64,000 bases of DNA from Taibaiella sp. (lineage in GTDB: Bacteria > Bacteroidota > Bacteroidia > Chitinophagales > Chitinophagaceae): positions 124,001-188,000 of the forward strand of contig JAHBTQ010000002.1 of NCBI GenBank assembly GCA_019638495.1, read 5' to 3'. Of this stretch, positions 8,930-18,400 are shown piece after piece. How positions within the stretch are numbered: position 1 is the first letter of the stretch; each line of letters starts with the position of its first letter. The notes beneath the pieces were generated by a model. That model was given only the letters and a program-made list of their open reading frames with translations, was not told where the DNA came from and made no database searches. Made by a program: the position numbers and the translations under genes.

Positions 8930-9813
8930 TAACGGTTGGAGGTCAACTTATAATTTCCCGGAATCGAGAACGGATACTCAAGTGCCTTGTCAAATTCGGG
9001 ATTTGCCAGGTCCATTTCCACGGTATAGGCCTTCACTCCATTTTGAATGTGCACTGTCCTGCTTGTAGAGAGGAGCCTGTTGCTCACCAGTTCGTAAAGG
9101 TTATAATTTACAAGTGCTCTTGGCCCATTAGGGTCATGTGTCTCCAATGTGCTCATAGCAAGCGTGCTGTCTTTTTTAGCATAGGTCACGCTCTGAAGAA
9201 AGGTGGGGTCTTCTACCTTCAGGGACCATGATGAGTCCTTCGATTCGGCAGCAGTGATGGTTCCATCTGCAAGAGGGTCTCCGGTGAAAAGGCTCTGCAA
9301 TTGCTGAAACTTCACGGGTACCGGCAGTATTTTCCCTACATCCTTCAGCGCCAGTTTTGTTGCCTCTTTTTGTTGGTAGTTCAGCATGAAAAAACTGTCT
9401 GGCGTCACAAATATCCTTGCTACAGACACTATTCCTCCTAGTGCCGTGACGTGTACCCAAATCACGCTGTCTTTAGCTATCCTGTAGTTTGCTGTTAGCT
9501 CATGCGAAAGATCAGGACCTTCAAGCCCTATTTTCGCCTTTCCGGAGAGTGTCTTATAATTTAATCTGCGTGTCCACAGAGGAGTTAAGGCTGCGATCGT
9601 CGATGCATTTCCGGGTGTGGCTACCGGAATTCCTGTTCCCTCAGCAGCAGGTAGCCCGGGTTGGGGTGCATTCGTTTCCGCCATCCGCGTCGTTGTTGCA
9701 TCCTTTTTCTTTTTCTTTCCACCCAGCAGCTTTGATGTGCAGGAGCTAAAGAGAGAAAGGGCAAATACAAGTAGAACAACAAGTGCCGGTTTATTCGTAC
9801 AACTTGCCTTCAT
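8929..9813 (-). CDS. DUF4292 outer-membrane lipoprotein (LolB-like fold)
   Basis: 294 aa. Start chosen at ATG 9813, which gives a lipoprotein signal 'MKASCTNKPALVVLLVFALS' with lipobox LFSSC; the longer reading frame to 9894 only adds a Lys-rich stretch antisense-like to the neighbour. After a Lys- and Ala/Pro-rich linker comes a beta-rich domain ('LSGKAKIGLEG', 'SVIWVHVTALGGIVSVARIFVTPDSFFMLNYQQKEA') typical of DUF4292, a Bacteroidota lipoprotein family resembling LolA/LolB. The start overlaps the end of the TPR gene by 23 nt. A role in handling lipids or lipoproteins at the outer membrane is inferred from the fold. Confidence 0.85.
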   Translation of the reverse strand: MKASCTNKPALVVLLVFALSLFSSCTSKLLGGKKKKKDATTTRMAETNAPQPGLPAAEGTGIPVATPGNASTIAALTPLWTRRLNYKTLSGKAKIGLEGPDLSHELTANYRIAKDSVIWVHVTALGGIVSVARIFVTPDSFFMLNYQQKEATKLALKDVGKILPVPVKFQQLQSLFTGDPLADGTITAAESKDSSWSLKVEDPTFLQSVTYAKKDSTLAMSTLETHDPNGPRALVNYNLYELVSNRLLSTSRTVHIQNGVKAYTVEMDLANPEFDKALEYPFSIPGNYKLTSNR

Positions 9814-11596
9814 TGATTTTTTTGTCCAGGTTCTTGCCGTCACTGCCTTTTTCTTTTGCTTTTTTCCAAGACTCCAGCGCACCGCTCTTGTCATTTAGTT
9901 TGTAAAGGATATCTCCCAGGTGTTCCAATAATGTGGCATCGTTATTCCCGTTTGCCAGGCTTATTGCTTTCTGAATGTATGTTTTGGACTTGTTGTAATC
10001 CCCCTTTTTGTATAAGATCCAGCCATAGGTGTCGAGAAAATTGATCTCGTCAGGTCGCAATTCCAGAGACTTTTTCGACATTTTCTCTGCGTCATCAAGG
10101 CGGATACCACGCTCAGACAGGTAGTAGCTGTAGTTGTTGAGAACCGTAGCGTTTGTAGGGTCCAGTTCGAGCGCTTTGTCAAACGTCTGATCTGAAAGGG
10201 TATACTGCTTACTGCTATAATACACATCGGCCAGCGTACTGTATATCTGAGCAGTTGCTTCTTTTTCGGTCTCCGGTTGCAGGTCCAGCGCACGGTTCAT
10301 CGCCTTTATGGCAGAAGGGTAGTTTCCCTTATTCATATAACCTACGCCATTATAAAAGTGCGCGATCGCCTGGTTTGGAAACAGCCTCATGGCGCGTTCA
10401 CTGTATTTGATCAGGGAGTCGGCATATTTTTTCTCCTGGTAGTTTCCCATCAGTCTCACCCAAAGACTGAATTCTGACGGCTTCAATGCGAGCGCCTTTT
10501 TATAGATCACGGCTGCACTGTCTGGCATGTTATTGCCCTCTAATGCCGCCGCATAATAGTCCAGTATCTGGGCGTCGGGGGTGCCCTGCGATGCCAGTTT
10601 TGCCACAAGAGGCAAAGCCTCAGCGAGTGCACTGGCTTCATCGGGCATTGTACTCAGGTAGGCCTTCAGCAGTTCTATCTGCATTTCGGTTTCCATACCC
10701 GTATTAGTGATGGCCTTACGTACAAATGTCCGGTATTTGGGAGTATCGCCGGTGGCCAGGTAGTGAGTAGCCTGTCCCAACTGGATGGACGGATCATCCG
10801 GCATTTTCTTTGAGATGTCGTCATAAAGCGCTGCGGCTTTGTCCGTCATGTTGTTGTTGTCATACACCTCACCCAACAGCTTATAGTATTTGCCGTTTTT
10901 CGGGTCATCAGTGATCATTTGCTTCACCACCGTCACGGCATTCTCCACCTGGTTCATGTTCAGGTAAAGCTGCATTTTGTGTACCTGTATGTCCTCGTCA
11001 CCTGGGTTGCGCGCCAATGCCATGTCCAGGTAGTTTATGGCATCCTGACGTTTTCCGGCACGCTCGTAAAATTCTGCAGCGAGCACCGGGTATTCATCAT
11101 CCTGCTTGTCAGCCTTGGCCAACTCGCCATAGATCTCTGCCGCTTCTACGTAGTGGGCGTTAGCTATTAATATGCCCGCTTTTGCCTCTTTATACCATTT
11201 GTTTTGAGGGTCCAGCGCAAGCGCTTTTTTTATCGAGGCCATAGCAGGCTCCGTCTTCTTCTGCTCAGAATATATCTTGGCCAGCTCGTAGTGGGCGGCG
11301 GCAACTTCGGGTCTTTTTGACAGGAACTGTTTCAGCAGCGTCTCTGCCTGTTCATCGTCAGCGTGTTGTTTCGCTTTCAGTGCTTCAAAAAATAGCTCGT
11401 CCGTTTTTGCCCGGCGCCCTTCTTCAGTCTCGGCAATGTCTTCACCTTCTACATTCTCCGGTTTGTCGCCATCCTCCTTTTCTGTCTTTCCTCCGGGGGC
11501 AGTAATGGGCGTGATCTTAATGCTCTGAGCAAGGCTCATAGCAGGCATAATTCCCAGGGAAGAAAGCAGGAAAAGTAAACAGGTGCGCCTTATCAT
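9791..11596 (-). CDS. Secreted/periplasmic multi-TPR protein
   Basis: 601 aa with signal peptide (MIRRTCLLFLLSSLGIMPAM...LAQS) and an acidic segment at about residues 30-60 ('GKTEKEDGDKPENVEGEDI'), then ten or more tandem tetratricopeptide repeats to the C-terminus. Typical units include 'AEIYGELAKADKQDDEYPV' and 'AIKAMNRALDLQPETEKEA'. TPR arrays mediate protein-protein contacts, and no enzymatic domain is visible. Its ATG overlaps the TGA of the nucleotidyltransferase gene (ATGA at 11593-11596) and its 3' end overlaps the DUF4292 gene. This dut/nucleotidyltransferase/TPR/DUF4292 order is one I recall from other Bacteroidota, so a conserved envelope function is likely. Confidence 0.88.
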   Translation of the reverse strand: MIRRTCLLFLLSSLGIMPAMSLAQSIKITPITAPGGKTEKEDGDKPENVEGEDIAETEEGRRAKTDELFFEALKAKQHADDEQAETLLKQFLSKRPEVAAAHYELAKIYSEQKKTEPAMASIKKALALDPQNKWYKEAKAGILIANAHYVEAAEIYGELAKADKQDDEYPVLAAEFYERAGKRQDAINYLDMALARNPGDEDIQVHKMQLYLNMNQVENAVTVVKQMITDDPKNGKYYKLLGEVYDNNNMTDKAAALYDDISKKMPDDPSIQLGQATHYLATGDTPKYRTFVRKAITNTGMETEMQIELLKAYLSTMPDEASALAEALPLVAKLASQGTPDAQILDYYAAALEGNNMPDSAAVIYKKALALKPSEFSLWVRLMGNYQEKKYADSLIKYSERAMRLFPNQAIAHFYNGVGYMNKGNYPSAIKAMNRALDLQPETEKEATAQIYSTLADVYYSSKQYTLSDQTFDKALELDPTNATVLNNYSYYLSERGIRLDDAEKMSKKSLELRPDEINFLDTYGWILYKKGDYNKSKTYIQKAISLANGNNDATLLEHLGDILYKLNDKSGALESWKKAKEKGSDGKNLDKKINEGKLYE

Positions 11597-12600
11597 ATAT
11601 GAGTTGAAAAATCGCCTATGCTCAGCTCAGACGGTTTCTCCATGTAAGTTACGCTTTTCCCCAACATCGAGTTTTCTATACACGCATTTTTAACAAGGCT
11701 ATCTGCCTGCACAATGCTATTGCTTATCCTAGAGTCTTCCACCGTTACGCCACTTTCCAGCGACACCATTGGGCCTATGACCGAGTTTTTTACTTTGACA
11801 CCCTTGCCTATATAACAAGGCTGAATTATCACTGACTGTTCTATTACCGCCGAAGGGTCAATAAGCTGCTCACTGTGTTGCTTAATGCTCAGAACGCGGC
11901 CATTCGTGTAAACGGTATTGTCTTTATTGCCGCAATCCAGCCATTCTTCTACCTGTCCGGTATAGAATTTTACACCATTTTTCAGCATATGCTCCATGGC
12001 GTCGGTTAGCTGATATTCTCCTTTCAGCTTTATGTCATTGTCTATCAGGCGCTGCATCTCTTTTTTAAGCCGGTCGCCGTCCTTGAAATAGTAAACACCA
12101 ATAATGGCCAGGTCAGATACAAACTCTTTTGGCTTTTCTACAAATGCCTGTATTTCGCGGGCTTCATTCATCTTCACCACTCCAAAAGCGCTTGGGTCGT
12201 CCACACGCTGTGTCCACACTATTGCATCCTTGTTTGTATCAATACTAAAAGTTGCTTTAAATAATGTATCGGCAAATGCGATGAAAACGTTTCCTTTCAA
12301 TGTGTCACCGGCGCAAAGAATTGCATGGGCAGTGCCAAGTGGCGTTTCCTGGTAGCAGATTTTACCTTTCGCTCCGAGCGTCTCTGCTACGGAGCATAGG
12401 TGTGCCTCTACTTCCTTTCCAAAAGCCGGGCTGATGATAAATGCAATCTCGTCTACTTTTTCATTGCACGTAGCAACTATGTCTTCGACCAGTCGTTGCA
12501 CAATTGGCTTTCCGGCTACAGGCAATAGTGGCTTGGCAGTAGTAAGGGTGTGCGGCCTCATGCGCTTACCCATTCCCGCCATTGGTATGATAATGTTCAT
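11593..12600 (-). CDS. Sugar-1-phosphate nucleotidyltransferase with left-handed beta-helix tail
   Basis: 335 aa. The N-terminal NTP-transferase domain starts with 'IPMAGMGKRMRPHTL', with the sugar-phosphate lysine region 'AKPLLPVAGKPIV' and a later 'ETPLGTAHAILCAGD'. Residues from about 240 to the end form hexapeptide-like repeats ('DPSAVIEQSVIIQPCYIGKG', 'NSVIGPMVSLESGVTV'), a left-handed beta-helix. This layout resembles glucose-1-phosphate thymidylyl/uridylyltransferases or GlmU-like proteins; the true nucleotide and sugar cannot be read from sequence. It is coupled to the TPR gene by an ATGA overlap and lies 78 bp downstream of dut. Confidence 0.88.
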   Translation of the reverse strand: MNIIIPMAGMGKRMRPHTLTTAKPLLPVAGKPIVQRLVEDIVATCNEKVDEIAFIISPAFGKEVEAHLCSVAETLGAKGKICYQETPLGTAHAILCAGDTLKGNVFIAFADTLFKATFSIDTNKDAIVWTQRVDDPSAFGVVKMNEAREIQAFVEKPKEFVSDLAIIGVYYFKDGDRLKKEMQRLIDNDIKLKGEYQLTDAMEHMLKNGVKFYTGQVEEWLDCGNKDNTVYTNGRVLSIKQHSEQLIDPSAVIEQSVIIQPCYIGKGVKVKNSVIGPMVSLESGVTVEDSRISNSIVQADSLVKNACIENSMLGKSVTYMEKPSELSIGDFSTHI

Positions 12601-12678
12601 TATGTTTTTATTTAATAATAATCTATTGAATACACTTCTTGACTCGTTGTCAAATTGTCAAATCTTCGACTTATCAAA

Positions 12679-13116
12679 TTACTTCGTTCCTGAGTGTCCG
12701 AATCCGCCGTCGCCTCGTACCGTATCATCCAGTACTTCCGCACTTTCCCATGCTACTGTGGCGTAGGCACTCACTATCATCTGAGCTATGCGCTCTCCGT
12801 CTTCAATCGTTTGCGCCTCATTTGAAAGGTTAACGATACCAACCATTATTTCTCCGCGGTAGTCGCTGTCTATTGTCCCCGGTGAGTTTATTACAGTTAG
12901 TCCACGCTTAATTGCCATGCCACTCCTTGGCCGGATCTGTGCCTCGTAGCCTATCGGCAACGACATATACAAGCCTGTTGGAATTACGTGGCGCTCAAGC
13001 GGTTGTAAGGTTACCGGCTCTTTAAGCCATGCGCGCAGGTCCATGCCGCTGCTACCTTCAGTCTGGTATGCGGGTAAAGCATGTGGCGACTTATTAATGA
13101 TTTGTACCTGTATCAT
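12679..13116 (-). CDS. dut: Deoxyuridine 5'-triphosphate nucleotidohydrolase
   Basis: 145 aa; hydrolyses dUTP to dUMP and PPi, keeping uracil out of DNA and supplying thymidylate synthesis. All five trimeric dUTPase motifs are visible: 'GSSGMDLRA' (1), '[12 protein letters not shown]' (2), '[16 protein letters not shown]' (3), 'GERIAQMIV' (4) and the C-terminal arm '[10 protein letters not shown]' (5). The start [10 protein letters not shown] (ATG 13116) matches the family and lies behind a TACCTTTG box. It heads the minus-strand operon that runs through the nucleotidyltransferase, TPR and lipoprotein genes. Confidence 0.96.
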   Translation of the reverse strand: MIQVQIINKSPHALPAYQTEGSSGMDLRAWLKEPVTLQPLERHVIPTGLYMSLPIGYEAQIRPRSGMAIKRGLTVINSPGTIDSDYRGEIMVGIVNLSNEAQTIEDGERIAQMIVSAYATVAWESAEVLDDTVRGDGGFGHSGTK

Positions 13117-13125
13117 ATGCGATTG

Positions 13126-13133
13126 CAAAGGTA
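13126..13133 (-). promoter_or_regulatory. Predicted -7 box (TACCTTTG) of dut operon
   Basis: Reverse complement TACCTTTG matches TAnnTTTG, 9 nt before the dut ATG. It would drive the whole dut to zeta-kinase operon. The -33 element is not clear. Confidence 0.5.
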
Positions 13134-13206
13134 ATTTCATTACCAGTTATAGGAAACGCCAAAGCGCTCAGTGTGGAAAAATGTAACACAGACGTGCAGA
13201 AAGGAC

Positions 13207-13365
13207 TTACCAGTCCCTGTTGCGGTGCTTGTGATAAGAACGATAGTGTTTCTTATGCACATAGTGATGCCTGTTATGGTATCGTTGCCACCTGCCCATG
13301 AAACAGCTACTGAGGTTTGTCATCAGGAAGAGTAACACAAGGATGCGGAGAATTCTGTACTTCAT
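13207..13365 (-). CDS. 52-aa His-rich, basic mini-lipoprotein
   Basis: A short frame from ATG 13365 to TAA 13207. Residues 1-20 are a compact lipoprotein signal (MKYRILRILVLLFLMTNLSS) with Cys21 in the lipobox position (NLSSC). The remaining 31 residues carry seven histidines (positions 30, 33, 34, 37, 40, 45, 47) interleaved with Arg, Lys and Tyr. It fills most of the gap between dut and the acyl-CoA dehydrogenase gene and stands alone. The clean signal peptide plus lipobox argues it is real; the function is unknown. Metal binding or charge-based association with LPS or peptidoglycan are possible. Confidence 0.65.
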   Translation of the reverse strand: MKYRILRILVLLFLMTNLSSCFMGRWQRYHNRHHYVHKKHYRSYHKHRNRDW

Positions 13366-13477
13366 AAGCAGGTCTTATACGACTTTCGGTGAAATTGCAG
13401 CTAATATCGGAAATTTTCCCGCATTTCCTAAATAATTAGCTTCCTAAGGAGCCTTTTCCCCGTTGAGCGCCTGTGTT

Positions 13478-15247
13478 TTAAAGAAAATACTTCTCTGCCT
13501 CGATAACCTTCCCTGCAATCCTTCTTCGTGCATCCTTTGTATTGTAGCTCGCCGCCTTTGTAAATCGCTTTATGCCCATTAGCATCATTCGTTGAGTATC
13601 ACCGGTCGCAAAGCTATTCACTGCCGCCTTGCCTGCATGGTTTATCCGGTCGGCTGCGTCGTATATGAAAGTCCTGGCAATGTCGCCCGCAACATCTGCA
13701 TTAGCGTCGCCTTTGGCAGCCATTTTCATGGCCCTGAGTAGCACGCTTTCTGCCTGGAAGGTATCAATTGCCATGTCGGCAAGGTTCATCAGTATTTCCT
13801 GCTCATGTTCCAGTTGCATCATAAGTTGCTGAGCAGCGGCGCCGGCGCACATGAGTATGGCCTTCTTGAAGTTTTCCACCACTTTCATTTCTGCGGCAAA
13901 TGGAGTTTCATCCTCGCTGAAGTCCGGTATACTCATCAATTCCTGCTGCACAGCCATGGCAGGTTTCATCAAGTCTATACGGCCTTTCATAGCCCGCTTC
14001 AGGTACATGTCCAGTACCAGGAGACGATTTATTTCATTGGTTCCTTCAAATATGCGGTTAATGCGGCTGTCCCTGTAAGCGCGAGATATGTTGTACTCGT
14101 CTGAGTATCCGTTGCCACCGTGTATCTGCACCCCCTCGTCCACCACATAGTCCAGTGCTTCAGAGCCTAATACTTTGAGCATGGCACACTCAATAGCGTA
14201 TTCTTCAGCCGCACCTAACAGTGGGTTGTCCTTGCCGCTCTCTTTCAGTTCCTGTTCCTTATCTTCTATCCAGGCGGCGGTGCGGTAAAGCGCAGTATCC
14301 GCCGCAAATACCCTTATCATCATTTCGGCCAGTTTGTACTGTATGGCTCCGAATTTGGATATGGGTGTATTGAACTGTTCCCGGGTTTTGGCATACTTCA
14401 CTGAAGTTGCAATTGCACGTTTTGCACCGCCCATCGCTGCAGCGCACAGCTTCAGCCGGCCTATATTCAGAATGTTGAAAGCAATGATGTGACCCTTGCC
14501 AATTTCTCCCAGGAGGTTTCCGGCAGGTACCACGCAGTTTTCAAAGAAAACCTGCCTTGTGCTGCTGCCTTTAATTCCCATTTTATGTTCTTCTTCACCA
14601 AGGCTCAGACCGGGAGTGCCTTTTTCTACAATGAACGCGCTGAACTTCTCACCTTCCACTTTTGCAAACACAGTGAAGACGTCGGCAAAGCCGCTGTTGG
14701 TAATCCATATTTTCTGGCCGTTCAGCGCATAGGTTTTACCGTCAGCCGATAGGGTAGCAGTGGTCTTTGCAGCCAGCGCGTCCGATCCCGACCCCGGTTC
14801 TGTGAGCGCATAGGCGCCCTTCATTTCGCCTGTCGCCAGCTTCGGTATATATTTTTGCTTTTGTTCTTCTGTACCAAAATAGAGGATAGGCAACGAACCT
14901 ATGCCGTTGTGCGCAGCCATTGCGACAGCAAAGGAGTGTCCACCGCCGAGACATTCATTTACAAGTGTAGCGGTAACGAAGTCTTTACCCAATCCACCAT
15001 ACTGCTCGGGGAAGGCTGCCCCGAGCAACCCTAACTCACCCGCTTTATCAAGCAGGGACACCATGATGTTGTCTTTTTGCAGGTCTATCTCTACCAGGTG
15101 CGGAATCACTTCCTTGTCAAGGAATTCATCGCACATCTGTATGATCATTCGTTGCTCGTCATCAAATTCTTCTGGCGTAAAAGTGTTTTCCGGAGAAGAG
15201 GGCTGGATGAGAAATGCGCCCCCTGCAATAGCTGTATGTGTTTCCAT
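13478..15247 (-). CDS. Acyl-CoA dehydrogenase
   Basis: 589 aa from the ATG at 15247 (METHTAIAGGAFL); upstream in-frame codons to 15340 add no family-like sequence. FAD-dependent alpha,beta-desaturation of acyl-CoA in beta-oxidation. Signatures: 'YALTEPGSGSDALAAKTTA' (FAD/substrate contact), 'GSSTRQVFFENCVVP', 'KTREQFNTPISKFGAIQYKL' and 'RIFEGTNEINRLL' (region of the catalytic Glu). After about residue 400 there is an additional 150-200 aa C-terminal helical domain, as in the longer VLCAD/ACAD9-like dehydrogenases common in Bacteroidota. No ETF or thiolase gene is adjacent. Confidence 0.93.
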   Translation of the reverse strand: METHTAIAGGAFLIQPSSPENTFTPEEFDDEQRMIIQMCDEFLDKEVIPHLVEIDLQKDNIMVSLLDKAGELGLLGAAFPEQYGGLGKDFVTATLVNECLGGGHSFAVAMAAHNGIGSLPILYFGTEEQKQKYIPKLATGEMKGAYALTEPGSGSDALAAKTTATLSADGKTYALNGQKIWITNSGFADVFTVFAKVEGEKFSAFIVEKGTPGLSLGEEEHKMGIKGSSTRQVFFENCVVPAGNLLGEIGKGHIIAFNILNIGRLKLCAAAMGGAKRAIATSVKYAKTREQFNTPISKFGAIQYKLAEMMIRVFAADTALYRTAAWIEDKEQELKESGKDNPLLGAAEEYAIECAMLKVLGSEALDYVVDEGVQIHGGNGYSDEYNISRAYRDSRINRIFEGTNEINRLLVLDMYLKRAMKGRIDLMKPAMAVQQELMSIPDFSEDETPFAAEMKVVENFKKAILMCAGAAAQQLMMQLEHEQEILMNLADMAIDTFQAESVLLRAMKMAAKGDANADVAGDIARTFIYDAADRINHAGKAAVNSFATGDTQRMMLMGIKRFTKAASYNTKDARRRIAGKVIEAEKYFL

Positions 15248-15403
15248 GAGCTTCGTTTGTATAAAGCTACTCAGAAATCGCATAAAAGGCAAGTTAAGAA
15301 TTCGCGTTCGCCTGCTCAATTCAGTATAACTTTTACTCATTTCTCAGCGTTGAAATAAATCGTGTTATGTTTTTCTGTATGTTGCGGATGAAATTCAACC
15401 TTT

Positions 15404-18400
15404 ATGAAAAAAATACTCTCTTTTCTCGGAGTGTTGGTTATTCTGTTCTCCGTAAGAACGGCCAGTGCTCAGTGTTCTCCGACCTTGCTTCCGGATAGTG
15501 CTCAATATGTAACGGATGGTGCTGTCCGTGTCATGGTACAGCGCGGAAATTCGCTCTACATGGGCGGAAATTTCAATTATGTCGGAAGACCAACGGGCAG
15601 CTTTATTGGAGTTACGCCCGGTAATGCGCTTGTCAACCAGGCCACATGGCCAAAACTCAACGGTATTGTTTATTGTGCTGTTCCAGACGGTGCCGGTGGA
15701 TGGATCGTGGGCGGGAATTTCACGCGAGCGGGGGACTCCGTTCGCAGAAACCTTGTACAGATTGGAGCATCTGGCAACGTTACTTCCTGGAACCCGGCGC
15801 CAGATTCAACAGTTTTTTGCATGGAGATAAGTGGTGGCAATCTCTACTTTGGAGGGTTGTTTGGAAAAGTTGGTACCCCGGGGGTTACGCGAAATCGCGC
15901 GGCAATGGTGTCCCTGGCCTCGGGCACACTTGGCACATGGAACCCCAACGCAAATGATGTCGTAAATGCAATAGCAATTAATGGGTCGCTCGCATATATC
16001 GGGGGTGCCTTTACCAACGTTGGAGGAATTGGCCGTAATCGTCTGGCGGCGGTTGACTTGTCGGCTGGCAGCGCGACTAGTTGGAATCCTTCTGCAGATG
16101 GGAAGGTAAACAGTCTACTTGTTAAGGGTAGCAAAGTATATGTTGCTGGTGCGTTCACTGCTATCGGTGCTTTAACCCGCAATCGTCTTGCTGCGGTAAG
16201 CACTGCGACGGGTCTGGCTACATCCTGGAATCCGAACGTTTCTGCAGAGGTGAAATCGATCGCTATTGCATCTAATCTGTTATATCTTGGAGGAAACTTT
16301 TCATCGGTCGGTGGTCTTTCGCGCACAAGAATTGCTGCGGTTGATACAAATACCGGCGTTCCTACGTCGTGGGCCCCTGTTATGGGCGGGCGCATTAACG
16401 CAGTCGTTACTGACGGGACCACAGTATATGCCGGAGGAGATTTTAATACAGTGGGGGCTACTCCAGTGTGGCAGTTTGCCCGGCTGAGTGCTACTACCGG
16501 AGCTTTGGTAGGCGATGTGCTTGCGATGCCGGATGGCGCCACACAATCGCAGATATATACATTGGTAAGAAGTGGTAGCAACATCTTTATAGGGGGTAAC
16601 ATCTACAGCGCCGGCGGAGTAAGAAAAAAGAACTTTCTTGTGGTTGACTTAATCTCTGATACTATTGTGCCATTCAACCTCAATTCTGACGGACCTATTA
16701 ACAGTTTCCTTTTTAACGGCAGCAACATTATTCTGGGAGGTGACTTCAACAACGTCAATGGTGTGCTGCGAGATTGTCTGGCATCTGTCGATAGCACCGG
16801 TACTGTTCTGAGTTGGAACCCTTTGGCTATTTCAGGTATTGCTATGACAAAGGTTTCTGCTTTAGCGATCAACGGATCCAGTATATACATTGGAGGTGCT
16901 TTTACCTTTCCAGGTCATCGCCACCTGGTGAGGGCGGACCTTATTTCCGGAGCAATTGACCCGTGGAGCCCCGACTACAACTATACTGTAAATTGCCTCC
17001 TTATCAACTCCGGTAACTTATTTGTGGGGCGTAGTTATGGCGCTTCGTCGACGTTGTCGTACCTTATTACCTACAATGCCTCCACAGATGCATTGCTCAC
17101 TAATCTCCCGCTAAACAGCAATGTGCTGTCATTTCATGCGGTGCCGGGTTCGGTCTTTGCAGGCGGGGATTTTTATACGTTAAGCTCGGCATCGCAGCGC
17201 TATGCTTTGAAGATGAACGCCTCAACCGGAACTACTGTTTCCTGGAGCGCCCCAATAGGAAGTCCACCATCAGTTACTTCGATTTTGGCCATGGCCTCAG
17301 CAGGAAGTAATTTGTTTATAGGGGGTAGTTTTAGTACAATTGGTAGCGTTTCTCATAAAGGTATTGCTATGTTGAATACAACGACTGCAGCTGTTTCATC
17401 CTGGGATCCTCAAATGCAAGGCGGCGTTTCTGCCATGTATAGCACCAATAACAACCTTTGGGTGAGTGGGTCTTTTGATGGTATTGACGGGGGGCGCCGT
17501 TTGAAGGGCTTTGCCAAATTCCGGTTGTCGGCAGCGTCTGTTTCGGTGTCTATTGCTGCCAGTGGCGGCGACACTTCTTGTGCTGGTGCTTCTAAAACAC
17601 TTACGGCCACCACATCGGGTCCGGTTCTTTCGTACCAGTGGCGCGTGAATGGAATAAATGTAGGCTCCGGGGCTTCTTCTTACGTTTACACACCTGCAAA
17701 CGGTGATACCATCTCGTGTAAGGTCACCATTTCTGCGTGCGCAGGAGTTGATTCGGTCATAAGCAATACAAGAACAATGACCGTATTACCCAATATTGCT
17801 ATCCTTACATCTGCAACAAAATCGAGCGATACCGTTTGTGCAGGAGATACGGTTACCTATGTCGCTCACGGTATTCCCGGACTGCACTACCAGTGGAAAA
17901 GAAACACAGTAAGTGTTGGTACTGATGACAGTACTTATCGTTATGCTCCGGCTACAGGAGACTCTGTGTATTGTATTGTTACGGCACCTCCGGGAGGGTG
18001 TTATATTGCCAATCCAGTCACGTCTATTAAGTTGAGGGTCGTAGCGCTGCCAGACACGATACCCGTTATTACTATAACCGGTGATACCGCAATGTGCGCC
18101 GGTGCTGTTTCCCTGTTAACTAGTTCATCTAATGTGCCGGCTGGCACTATTAAGTGGTTGGTAAACGGCGTTATGCCAGCTGGCGCCACATCGTCAACAT
18201 ACACTTTTACGCCGTCAGATGGCGATATGGTTGTAGGAGTGTTGGCGGTCCCTCTGACAGGTTGTTATTCAGCGCCAAATGATACCAGCAATTTTGTAAC
18301 CATGGACGTTACTCCCAACGTTGTACCTGTCACCACAATTACAGCTGATGCCACAACCGTTTGCGCTGGTGCCGGCATATCTGCAACGCAGTCTACAACG

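Noticed and set aside
15844..16602. 252-codon minus-strand open frame
   Set aside because: Antisense to the repeats of the 1236-aa T9SS cargo; periodic sequence reflects those repeats.
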